The position numbers were made by a program, and so were the translations under genes. Under the pieces are notes generated by a model. That model did not search any database, had not been told where the DNA came from, and worked only from the letters and a program-made list of their open reading frames with translations. 7,888 bases of DNA from Bacteroidota bacterium (GTDB lineage Bacteria; Bacteroidota; Bacteroidia; Flavobacteriales_F; PHOS-HE28). The stretch is from the NCBI GenBank assembly GCA_023430945.1, contig JAEYYE010000060.1, positions 1-7,888 on the forward strand, given 5' to 3'. Within the stretch, counting starts at the first letter, position 1. Every line of letters starts with the position of its first letter. Of this stretch, positions 1-6,787 are shown piece by piece.

Positions 1-1010
1 ACTACCTGATGGACCTGAACTGGTACATTCTTCTGGCGGTATTCTTCTTCACGAACATCCTGCTGTTCTATTTCTCGGGCAAGTATGTGTTCAACAAGGC
101 GCGCCGGGCTTACTGGCAACCGCACAACAACAAGCTGGAACTGGCCTGGACGGTCGCTCCCGCAGCGGTGCTGGCCGTGATCATCATCCTTGGTCTTACC
201 TCTTGGAACAAGATCACCAGCCCACCTTCACCCGAAGCGGTACAGGTGGAGGTATACGGAAAGCAGTTCGACTGGACAGTTCGTTATCCCGGAAAGGATA
301 ATATGTTGGGCGCAACGGATTACCGGCTGATCAATGCGGACAATCCGCTCGGGATCGTAACACCCAAGAGCATCGTAACACGGTTGAAGGAACTTGATCT
401 GGCCGTCGCTGAGCACGACAGCCTGATCGCATCGGCGATCCTCCCGGATGAAAAAAGGGCGGAGCTGATCGGCCAGATGGAGTCGCTCAGGCGTATGCAG
501 CAACGGATCATCAACCTGCGCACGATGATGGAGCAGGACATCAGGGAAAAGGGAGATGCCAGTGCCTACATGGGTGGCCTTGATGATATCGTCACGAAGG
601 ATTTCGCCCTTCCCGTGCACAAGGAAGCCGTCATGTTGATCCGCTCGCGTGATGTGATACACAGCGTTTACCTGCCGCATATGCGGGTGCAGATGAACGC
701 GGTACCTGGCATGACCACCATGTTCAAGTTCACACCTTCGATCACAACGGACAGCATGCGTACGCATGTGATGAAGAACGATGCGTTCGATTTCATACTC
801 CTGTGCAACAAGATCTGCGGGGCATCGCATTACAACATGCAGATGCCGCTGATCGTGATGGAGCAGGGCGAGTACGACAAGTGGTACGCGGAACAGATGG
901 CCAAGCCGTTCGAAGGAGCGGAGAGCGCGCCGGAGCAGGAGGGAACAGGGAATATGGAACTACCGCAGCAACAGGGCGCGGAAGCTGCCACTGCAGCGGT
1001 GGTGAATTGA
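1..1010 (+). CDS. coxB: Cytochrome c oxidase subunit II, 5'-truncated by window edge
   Basis: This subunit takes electrons from cytochrome c through its dinuclear CuA centre and passes them to subunit I. The frame is open to the left edge. Numbering from the ATG at 9, there are two membrane segments (about 5-22 and 45-65), then a periplasmic cupredoxin domain starting with the aromatic stretch YGKQFDW (83-89). CuA ligands are visible: His218 in DVIHSVYLP, Cys266, Cys270, His274 and Met277 in CNKICGASHYNM. The usual Glu between the cysteines is Lys268. Residues about 119-182 form a charged helical insert. Bacteroidota CoxB proteins normally carry further N-terminal hydrophobic sequence before this point, and Met at 9 aligns with an internal Met, so I infer that the true start lies upstream of the window. 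The C-terminal tail (about 300-333) is Glu/Gln/Ala-rich and looks disordered. coxA follows after 13 bases, presumably in the same operon. Confidence 0.95.
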   Translation, partial: YLMDLNWYILLAVFFFTNILLFYFSGKYVFNKARRAYWQPHNNKLELAWTVAPAAVLAVIIILGLTSWNKITSPPSPEAVQVEVYGKQFDWTVRYPGKDNMLGATDYRLINADNPLGIVTPKSIVTRLKELDLAVAEHDSLIASAILPDEKRAELIGQMESLRRMQQRIINLRTMMEQDIREKGDASAYMGGLDDIVTKDFALPVHKEAVMLIRSRDVIHSVYLPHMRVQMNAVPGMTTMFKFTPSITTDSMRTHVMKNDAFDFILLCNKICGASHYNMQMPLIVMEQGEYDKWYAEQMAKPFEGAESAPEQEGTGNMELPQQQGAEAATAAVVN

Positions 1011-1023
1011 ACAGATCAAGATC

Positions 1024-2814
1024 ATGGGTGTGATCACGGCACAACACGAACACGCGCATGTAGCGCACCATCATCACGAGGAGAGCTTCGTATCCAAGTA
1101 CATCTTCTCGCAAGACCATAAGATGATCGGGAAGCAATTCCTGATCACCGCCATCTTCATGGCCTGGGTGGCCATGATCATGTCGATCATCTTCCGCCTG
1201 CAACTGGCCTGGCCGGGTGAAGGCTTCGCCTTCACGAATTTCTTCCTTGGCGACAAATGGGCCCCGGGCGGCGTGCTCGATCCCAATATGTACCTCGCGC
1301 TGGTGACCATCCATGGCACCATCATGGTGTTCTTCGTACTTACCGGGGGCCTTTCGGGTACGTTCGCGAACCTGCTGATCCCCTTGCAGATCGGTGCTCG
1401 TGATATGGCGAGCGGTTTCCTGAACATGTTATCGTACTGGTTCTTTTTCGTGAGCTGCGTGATCATGCTGGCTTCGCTCTTCCTGGAAAGCGGGCCCGCT
1501 TCCGGTGGATGGACAGTGTATCCGCCATTGAGCGCGCTTCCCCAGGCCATTCCTGGATCGGGCACTGGAATGACCTTCTGGTTGGTGAGCATGGTGTTCT
1601 TCATCGCCAGTTCATTGATCGGCGGCCTCAACTACGTGACCACGATCCTCAACCTGCGCACCAAGGGCATGAAGATGACCCGACTGCCATTGACGGTCTG
1701 GGCCCTTTTCCTTACCGCAGTGGTAGGCATCCTTAGTTTCCCGGTGCTTCTCAGTGCTGCGTTGCTCCTGCTCATGGACCGATCCATGGCAACAAGCTTC
1801 TATCTCAGCGAGATCCACGTGGCCGGCGAGGCGCTTGAGCACATGGGTGGCAGCCCGATCCTGTTCCAGCACCTGTTCTGGTTCCTTGGGCACCCTGAGG
1901 TATACATCGTCATCCTTCCTGCTTTCGGTATCACCTCCGAGATCATCTCGACCAACGCACGCAAACCGATCTTTGGTTACCGCGCGATGATCGGATCGCT
2001 GCTCGCGATCGCGTTCCTAAGCTTCATCGTTTGGGCGCACCACATGTTCGTCACCGGCATGAATCCCTTCCTGGGCAGCGTGTTCGTGTTCACCACATTG
2101 CTCATCGCGATCCCTTCCGCGGTGAAGGTGTTCAACTACATCACCACCATCTGGCGCGGAAACATCGTGTTCACCCCGGGCATGTTGTTCTGCATCGGTT
2201 TTGTGGCCACGTTCATCGCTGGTGGCCTCACCGGGATCATCCTTGCGGATAGCACGCTGGACATCAACGTGCACGATACTTATTTCGTGGTTGCACACTT
2301 CCACATGGTGATGGGGATGAGCGCGATCTTCGGCATGTTCGGCGGCATCTATCACTGGTTCCCCAAGCTGTTCGGCCGCATGATGAACACGAAGATGGGC
2401 TATGCCCATTTCTGGGTCACGTTCATCTGTGCATTCGGTGTATTCCTCCCCATGCACTTCGTAGGTCTCGCCGGAGCGCCCCGCCGGTACTACAGCTACA
2501 GCGAGTTCCCCATGTTCGATGGTGTGATGGACCTGAACGTGGTGATCACCATTTTCGCGGTGATCGGTGGCATGGCCCAGGTGATCTTCACCTACAATTT
2601 CTTCTACAGTGCCATGCGCGGCCCACGCGCCACACAGAACCCCTGGCGTGGTAACACGCTCGAATGGACGACCCCTGTGGAACACATCCACGGCAACTGG
2701 CCCGGGCCATTGCCGGTGGTGTATCGCTGGCCGTACGATTACAGCAAGCCGGGAAAGGAGGAGGATTTCATCCCGCAGACCGTGCCGCTCGATCCGCACG
2801 AGGAAGAGCACTGA
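1024..2814 (+). CDS. coxA: Cytochrome c oxidase subunit I (aa3 type, A-family)
   Basis: This is the catalytic subunit of the proton-pumping oxygen reductase, with about 12 membrane helices and 596 residues. All core ligands are visible: His97 (HGTIMVFF) and His427 for low-spin heme a, His425 for heme a3 (HDTYFVVAHFHMVM), and His290, His339 and His340 for CuB. Tyr294 in GHPEVY is the residue cross-linked to His290 in this family. Glu292 in the same motif, with Asp127, Asn116 and Asn134, marks a D-channel and hence the A1 subfamily. Lys368 marks the K-channel, with Ser365 where many homologues have Thr. Arg487-Arg488 (GAPRRYY) are the heme propionate arginines. The N-terminus is His-rich (seven His in residues 8-18). 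The ATG at 1024 has no clear Shine-Dalgarno, which is common in Bacteroidota. The conserved C-terminal section (NPWRGNTLEWTTPVEH) is complete. Confidence 0.98.
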   Translation: MGVITAQHEHAHVAHHHHEESFVSKYIFSQDHKMIGKQFLITAIFMAWVAMIMSIIFRLQLAWPGEGFAFTNFFLGDKWAPGGVLDPNMYLALVTIHGTIMVFFVLTGGLSGTFANLLIPLQIGARDMASGFLNMLSYWFFFVSCVIMLASLFLESGPASGGWTVYPPLSALPQAIPGSGTGMTFWLVSMVFFIASSLIGGLNYVTTILNLRTKGMKMTRLPLTVWALFLTAVVGILSFPVLLSAALLLLMDRSMATSFYLSEIHVAGEALEHMGGSPILFQHLFWFLGHPEVYIVILPAFGITSEIISTNARKPIFGYRAMIGSLLAIAFLSFIVWAHHMFVTGMNPFLGSVFVFTTLLIAIPSAVKVFNYITTIWRGNIVFTPGMLFCIGFVATFIAGGLTGIILADSTLDINVHDTYFVVAHFHMVMGMSAIFGMFGGIYHWFPKLFGRMMNTKMGYAHFWVTFICAFGVFLPMHFVGLAGAPRRYYSYSEFPMFDGVMDLNVVITIFAVIGGMAQVIFTYNFFYSAMRGPRATQNPWRGNTLEWTTPVEHIHGNWPGPLPVVYRWPYDYSKPGKEEDFIPQTVPLDPHEEEH

Positions 2815-2837
2815 TCCGTTCCATATCAAGTTCAAGG

Positions 2838-2866
2838 GAACGTCTGGACAGATCGTCCGGACGTTC
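2838..2866. terminator. Probable bidirectional terminator between coxA and the convergent gene
   Basis: GAACGTCTGGAC (2838-2849) and GTCCGGACGTTC (2855-2866) form a 12-bp stem with one T-G wobble around a 5-base loop (AGATC). It begins 23 bases after the coxA stop and lies 1 base beyond the stop (2868-2870) of the gene on the minus strand, so it could end both transcripts. The stretch after it on the plus strand is pyrimidine-rich (TTCTTCATTCC once the stem end is included) but has no long T run, so intrinsic termination strength is uncertain. Confidence 0.65.
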
Positions 2867-2867
2867 T

Positions 2868-4109
2868 TCATTCCAGGGTTGATCGCTCAGCCGATCGCAA
2901 CAACGCGACGCGGTTACCGATAAGGATCGCGGCCACCCCGATCGGCATCAGCAACGATGCGATGAGCAGATGCACGTAATGCCCTTTGATGGTGCCGAGG
3001 CCGGCCCAAAAGAAGGTGCCTTGCAGGAACAGGAGGAACTCCGATCCGATGATCCCTGCAACAAGCAACACCAATCCGATCCGTGTGGTCCTGTTCATGA
3101 TCAGCCATTGCTGCAGCAGCGCATATGCAAGCAACAGGCATGTCATTATCGCGAGCGTGTTCAAGTGGATGAAACCGATCACGTAATGGCGCAGTGTGAA
3201 ACCCACCACAGCGATCGCAGGTATGGCCACGGCGGCCTGGGTAAGGACCTTCAGGCCCATTGAGACGAGCGCGATCGCTACGAGTACCTGAGCCCATTTC
3301 GGGAAACGCTGATGCATGCGTTCCTTCAGATCGTTCAGGATGAAAAGTGTGCGCACAGCCGCCCAGGTCTGTAGCACCACTGCGATGGAGATCGTGGCGA
3401 AGACCAATGGATGTGGTTCGCTCCACGCGATCGCAAGGGCGTAGGTGAAGATGGCCGAGATCACCCAGAGCCGGAACGTAAGTCGATCGAACCGAAGATC
3501 GATGGCGTTCCTTTCGGCCCAGCGGATGCCCAATGCGATCGCCGCGAACCAGAACCAGCCGTTGAACTGGAAGTGAAGGAAGAACTGCACCGACCAATAG
3601 TAGATCTCGTGGCCTTGGTTACCCGTGGCGATGATCGGGCCGATCGCCCAGATCCCGAGCGTGGAGAGCACGAACATGATGATCGCGGCCCGCGTGAACA
3701 TGCGGCTGCCATCGGCCGGCCATGCAGAGCTTGCCTTCCAAAGAATGAACATCGACCAATAGGCCAGCAGCATGTGCACGGATGAAGCCGTGATGGAGAC
3801 AGCGCCGTAGCCCTGGGAGGGAAATGAAAAGAACATGGTGATCACGGCGATCTGAAGACCGATCAGGATCGAACGGACCGTTCCGGTGAGCGTTCGTGTG
3901 CCGCCATCGTGGAAGAACACCACCATAACTCCAATGAACAACCAGCCGAGCAGCGCCGTATGTGAATGGCCATGCAGCCATGGGCGGAAGTGGACGAAAG
4001 GCAACTCCCACACGAAGACTGCACGAAGCACCACACCGATCAGCGCAGCGAGCAACAGATCGCCCAACGCTATGAGGAACCATTGCCTGGCAAGACCTTC
4101 AGCCTTCAT
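2868..4109 (-). CDS. Uncharacterised polytopic membrane protein, distantly subunit I-like
   Basis: This 413-residue protein is almost entirely hydrophobic, with roughly 12 predicted membrane segments (for example 10-34, 50-66, 78-97, 101-124, 139-161, 171-196, 311-335, 376-398). I recognise it as a family seen in Bacteroidota that is sometimes loosely labelled cytochrome oxidase subunit I-like; I know of no established function. Conserved-looking features are LHGHSHTALLGW (45-56), SFPSQGYG (95-102), GPIIATG (157-163), FFLHFQFNGWF (177-187) and GHYVH (376-380). The HxHxH cluster at 46-50 and His179 could bind heme or metal. The HPEVY, HH and HxH motifs of true heme-copper oxidases are absent, so O2 or NO reductase chemistry is not supported. 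The start is backed by an AAGGA Shine-Dalgarno 5 bases before the ATG. It is transcribed divergently from the nos cluster and convergently to coxA. A role in oxidase or denitrification biogenesis, or in NO/redox sensing, is only inferred from location. Confidence 0.85.
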   Translation of the reverse strand: MKAEGLARQWFLIALGDLLLAALIGVVLRAVFVWELPFVHFRPWLHGHSHTALLGWLFIGVMVVFFHDGGTRTLTGTVRSILIGLQIAVITMFFSFPSQGYGAVSITASSVHMLLAYWSMFILWKASSAWPADGSRMFTRAAIIMFVLSTLGIWAIGPIIATGNQGHEIYYWSVQFFLHFQFNGWFWFAAIALGIRWAERNAIDLRFDRLTFRLWVISAIFTYALAIAWSEPHPLVFATISIAVVLQTWAAVRTLFILNDLKERMHQRFPKWAQVLVAIALVSMGLKVLTQAAVAIPAIAVVGFTLRHYVIGFIHLNTLAIMTCLLLAYALLQQWLIMNRTTRIGLVLLVAGIIGSEFLLFLQGTFFWAGLGTIKGHYVHLLIASLLMPIGVAAILIGNRVALLRSAERSTLE

Positions 4110-4139
4110 CTCTTTCCTTAACAGCCTCTATATGCGGGG

Positions 4140-4147
4140 TAAACCTA
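4140..4147 (-). promoter_or_regulatory. Candidate -7 promoter element for the minus-strand membrane protein gene
   Basis: Read on the minus strand the bases are TAGGTTTA, matching the Bacteroidota -7 consensus TAnnTTTG in all but the last position. A start point about 7 bases downstream (near 4133) would leave a leader of about 24 bases that includes the AAGGA ribosome site. No well-spaced TTTG -33 element is evident, so an activator may be needed. Confidence 0.3.
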
Positions 4148-4152
4148 GCAAG

Positions 4153-4180
4153 TATCATCCCGAAATATGATATCGGTCAT
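4153..4180. promoter_or_regulatory. Overlapping dyads with a Crp/Fnr-like TGA-N6-TCA core
   Basis: ATGA-N6-TCAT (4167-4180) has the TGA-N6-TCA core of Crp/Fnr-family operators and partly matches the Fnr/NnrR consensus TTGAT-N4-ATCAA (ATGAT, ATCG, GTCAT). The left half also pairs with an upstream TATCAT (4153-4158), giving a perfect 6-bp inverted repeat with an 8-base gap to ATGATA (4167-4172). The 4167-4180 dyad centre lies about 40 bases from the candidate minus-strand start point and about 43 from the plus-strand one, the class II activator spacing. Crp/Fnr-type regulators commonly control nos genes; binding here is inferred. Confidence 0.4.
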
Positions 4181-4182
4181 TC

Positions 4183-4210
4183 TTGCGCTAGTTTTATAGC
4201 GGCACTTTTG
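4183..4210 (+). promoter_or_regulatory. Candidate promoter of the nos cluster
   Basis: TTG (4183-4185) and CACTTTTG (4203-4210) resemble the Bacteroidota -33 (TTTG or TTG) and -7 (TAnnTTTG) elements, separated by 17 bases. The -7 element differs from consensus at its first base only. The spacer holds an imperfect inverted repeat, TGCGCTA (4184-4190) against TAGCGGCA (4197-4204), with one bulged G. The expected transcript start near 4217 would leave only about 5 bases before the ATG at 4222 but about 23 before the ATG at 4240. Confidence 0.35.
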
Positions 4211-4221
4211 CCACACGATAA

Positions 4222-4710
4222 ATGAAAAATGGTTGGATCATGGGAAAGAACATTATTGGAGCAGTAGGCTTGGTGACCTTATTCGCCTTCACAGCTTGTG
4301 GCGGGGATCAGAACAGTGAACAGGGCAAGACGAACCCCCCTGGTGGGGGCGGTGCACCTGCAGCTTCCGAGGAAGGAAAGAAGAGTGATGACAACATGAT
4401 CAAGGCGTCGGATATACAGCTCGGCGACATCGATCAGGGAATGGTGGAGAAGGGAAAGGCGATCTACGATATGAAGTGCCAGGCCTGCCACAGTACAGGG
4501 CCCAACCGCATCGTTGGTCCAGGTTGGGAAAAGATCACGGAGAAGCGTAAACCTGAATGGATCATGAACATGATCCTCAACATAGATGTGATGCTCGCCA
4601 CCGATCCCGAAGCACAAGCGGCTTTGGAGGAATGCCTTGTTCGCATGCCGAACCAAGGCCTCAGTAAAGACGAAGGAAGACAAGTGCTGGAGTTCATGCG
4701 AACGCTCTAG
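4222..4710 (+). CDS. Monoheme cytochrome c lipoprotein of the nos cluster
   Basis: This is a small class I cytochrome c of 162 residues, the probable electron donor to NosZ. The signal peptide ends in a lipobox-like FTAC with Cys26, so the mature protein should be lipid-anchored on the periplasmic side. A Gly/Pro-rich, low-complexity linker (about 27-58) separates the anchor from the heme domain. CQACH (86-90) binds heme covalently, and Met142 in VRMPNQGLS is the likely distal ligand. A second in-frame ATG at 4240 gives a shorter, more ordinary signal peptide (MGKNII...) and a better leader from the predicted promoter, so the true start may be there. A cytochrome c gene immediately before nosZ is common in clade II clusters (the nosC position). 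It is the first gene of the probable operon, 27 bases before nosZ. Confidence 0.92.
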   Translation: MKNGWIMGKNIIGAVGLVTLFAFTACGGDQNSEQGKTNPPGGGGAPAASEEGKKSDDNMIKASDIQLGDIDQGMVEKGKAIYDMKCQACHSTGPNRIVGPGWEKITEKRKPEWIMNMILNIDVMLATDPEAQAALEECLVRMPNQGLSKDEGRQVLEFMRTL

Positions 4711-4737
4711 CGCGAACGAACACCCACTTAACGAAAG

Positions 4738-6732
4738 ATGAAAAGAACACTGGTATACACCGGATCTTCCCTGGTCATCGGGGCTGGTCTGTTCCTGATG
4801 ATGAACAGCCTGCCGGGTTGCAGGCCTGGCACCACGAAGACAGCTGTGACCGGCGATGCAGCTTCGCGGGTATATGTGCCCCCCGGCACACACGATGAAT
4901 TCTACAGCTTCGTGAGCGGTGGGTTCAGCGGGCAACTCGCCGTATATGGCATACCAAGCGGCAGGCTTCTTCGCGAGATCCCGGTGTTCTCCGTGGATCC
5001 TGAAAGCGGTTATGGCTATAGCGAGGAGACCAAGGCCATGTTGAGCACCACGCATGGTGAGATACCGTGGGATGACAGCCACCACCCGGAGCTATCACAG
5101 ACCGATGGCGTGCCGGACGGGAAATGGTGTTTCATCAACGGGAACAACACCCCGCGCATCGCCCTGATCGATCTGGGAACGTTCCGCACCCACAGCATCA
5201 TCGAGATCCCGAACAGTGCAGGTAACCACTCTTCACCCTTCACAACAGGGAACAGTGAGTATGTGGTGGCCGGCACCCGCTTCAGTATTCCAATGGGAGA
5301 TGATGCCGCACGCGATGTTTCCATCGATACCTACAAGGAGAACTTCAAGGGCACCGTCTCGTTCATCCATCCGGAACCCGAGACCGGTAAGATGAGCATC
5401 GCCTTCCAGATCAAGACCCCGGGCGTGAATTTCGATCTGAGCCATGCAGGCAAAGGGCCTTCCGAAGGTTGGTTCTTCTTCAGCTGCTACAATACCGAAC
5501 AGGCATACAGCCTCCTTGAAGTGAACGCCAGCCAGCGGGATAAGGACTTCGTAATGGCGGTGAATTGGAAATTGGCCGAGCAACTGGTGAAGGATGGCAA
5601 AGGCACCCGTGTACCTGGCAGGCATCACTCCAACTGGTGGAACCACCACACGCATTCGGCCGAGACCACCGTATACGAGGATGTGCTCCAGCTCGATCCT
5701 GCAGAACACCCGGGCTTGCTGTACTTCATGCCATGCCCGAAATCCCCCCACGGGTGTGATGTGGATCCAACAGGACGGTTCATTGTAGGAAGCGGAAAAC
5801 TGGCCGCACTGGTACCCGTGTTCTCTTTTGAGAAGATCCAGAAAGCGATCGAGAATAAGGATTTTGAAGGTGATTTCGCAGGCATTCCGGTGTTGAAATA
5901 CGAAAGTGTATTGCATGGTGAAGTGAAGAAGCCCGGCCTCGGACCGTTGCACACCGAGTTCGACAACAACGGCAACGCATACACCTCCATGTTCGTAAGC
6001 AGCGAGATCGTGAAGTGGAATGTTGAAAGTCTGGAGGTGCTCGATCGCGTACCCACCTACTATAGCATCGGTCACCTTTCCATCCCTGGTGGTGACAGCA
6101 AAAAGCCCTGGGGCAAATATGTGATCGCTTACAACAAGATCACCAAGGATCGCTACCTGCCCACCGGCCCTGAGTTGACCCAAAGCGCACAGATGTACAG
6201 CATCGATGGTGACAAGATGGAACTGCTTCTCGATTTCCCTACCACTGGCGAACCGCACTATGCGCAGGCCCTGCCGGCAGATCTGGTGAAGCCTCGTGAG
6301 GTGCGTTTCTACAAGATCGACGAGAACGCTCATCCATATGTTGCCAAAGGCGAAGGTCAAACTTCGATCGAGCGGAAAGGCAATCAGGTCCATGTGAAAA
6401 TGACCACCATTCGTTCACACTTCGCCCCAGATAACATTGAAGGGGTGCTTCTGGGCGACACGGTATACTTCCATGTGACGAATCTGGAACAGGACTGGGA
6501 CGTACCGCACGGCTTCGCGATCAAGGGTGCACGGAACGCCGAATTGCTGATCATGCCGGGTGAGACCCAAACACTGAGGTATGTGCCTCAAAAAGTAGGG
6601 GTTATACCATACTATTGCACGGATTTCTGCTCGGCCTTGCATCAGGAGATGAGCGGCTACCTGCGCGTTTCACCAAAGAATTCCACAGTGCCACTGACCG
6701 CCAAAACAGTCTCGGTGGATCAGGAACTGTAA
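4738..6732 (+). CDS. nosZ: Nitrous oxide reductase, clade II (atypical)
   Basis: This periplasmic enzyme reduces N2O to N2, the last step of denitrification. Its 664 residues make a seven-bladed propeller followed by a cupredoxin domain. All seven expected CuZ histidines can be assigned: His115-His116 (DDSHHPE), His164 (AGNHSSP), His338 (KSPHG), His405 (GPLHTEF), His446 (SIGHLS) and His507 (GEPHYAQ). CuA ligands are His591 (DVPHGF) and Cys627, Cys631, His635 and Met638 in CTDFCSALHQEM. The Trp that lies between the cysteines in clade I is Asp629 here, as usual in clade II. There is no twin-arginine signal. The N-terminus (KR, a hydrophobic stretch, then SLPGC with Cys28) looks like a Sec-type lipoprotein signal. 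An unusual His/Trp-rich patch lies at 296-306. A 12-bp hairpin follows 25 bases after the stop. Confidence 0.98.
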   Translation: MKRTLVYTGSSLVIGAGLFLMMNSLPGCRPGTTKTAVTGDAASRVYVPPGTHDEFYSFVSGGFSGQLAVYGIPSGRLLREIPVFSVDPESGYGYSEETKAMLSTTHGEIPWDDSHHPELSQTDGVPDGKWCFINGNNTPRIALIDLGTFRTHSIIEIPNSAGNHSSPFTTGNSEYVVAGTRFSIPMGDDAARDVSIDTYKENFKGTVSFIHPEPETGKMSIAFQIKTPGVNFDLSHAGKGPSEGWFFFSCYNTEQAYSLLEVNASQRDKDFVMAVNWKLAEQLVKDGKGTRVPGRHHSNWWNHHTHSAETTVYEDVLQLDPAEHPGLLYFMPCPKSPHGCDVDPTGRFIVGSGKLAALVPVFSFEKIQKAIENKDFEGDFAGIPVLKYESVLHGEVKKPGLGPLHTEFDNNGNAYTSMFVSSEIVKWNVESLEVLDRVPTYYSIGHLSIPGGDSKKPWGKYVIAYNKITKDRYLPTGPELTQSAQMYSIDGDKMELLLDFPTTGEPHYAQALPADLVKPREVRFYKIDENAHPYVAKGEGQTSIERKGNQVHVKMTTIRSHFAPDNIEGVLLGDTVYFHVTNLEQDWDVPHGFAIKGARNAELLIMPGETQTLRYVPQKVGVIPYYCTDFCSALHQEMSGYLRVSPKNSTVPLTAKTVSVDQEL

Positions 6733-6757
6733 ATTGAAATGGACACTCTGATGCACA

Positions 6758-6787
6758 TCACGGCCCCTGCGAAAACAGGGGCCGTGA
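6758..6787 (+). terminator. Perfect GC-rich hairpin after nosZ: attenuating terminator or 3' stabiliser
   Basis: TCACGGCCCCTG (6758-6769) and CAGGGGCCGTGA (6776-6787) pair perfectly over 12 bp around a CGAAAA loop. TTTT follows 4 bases later (6792-6795). It lies 25 bases after the nosZ stop and inside the operon. A partial intrinsic terminator, or a structure protecting the nosZ mRNA 3' end from exonucleases, would both raise NosZ relative to the downstream gene products. The T run is short and not adjacent, so complete termination is unlikely. Confidence 0.7.

Noticed and set aside
2017..2871. Long open frame of 284 codons on the minus strand opposite coxA
   Set aside because: It is antisense to conserved coxA sequence, with a His/Glu/Asp-rich translation typical of reverse-frame artefacts.
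2868..4109. Calling the minus-strand membrane protein a NorB nitric oxide reductase or a true oxidase subunit I
   Set aside because: The adjacent CuB histidines, the HxxxY or equivalent motif and the HxH pair of the last heme-binding helix are missing.
4201..4212. Short palindrome GGCA-CTTT-TGCC over the candidate nos -7 element
   Set aside because: Only four base pairs, expected by chance; not enough to call an operator.
5233..6393. Long open frame of 386 codons on the minus strand opposite nosZ
   Set aside because: It lies wholly antisense to a well-supported nosZ and its translation has no recognisable domain; such frames are common opposite GC-rich genes.
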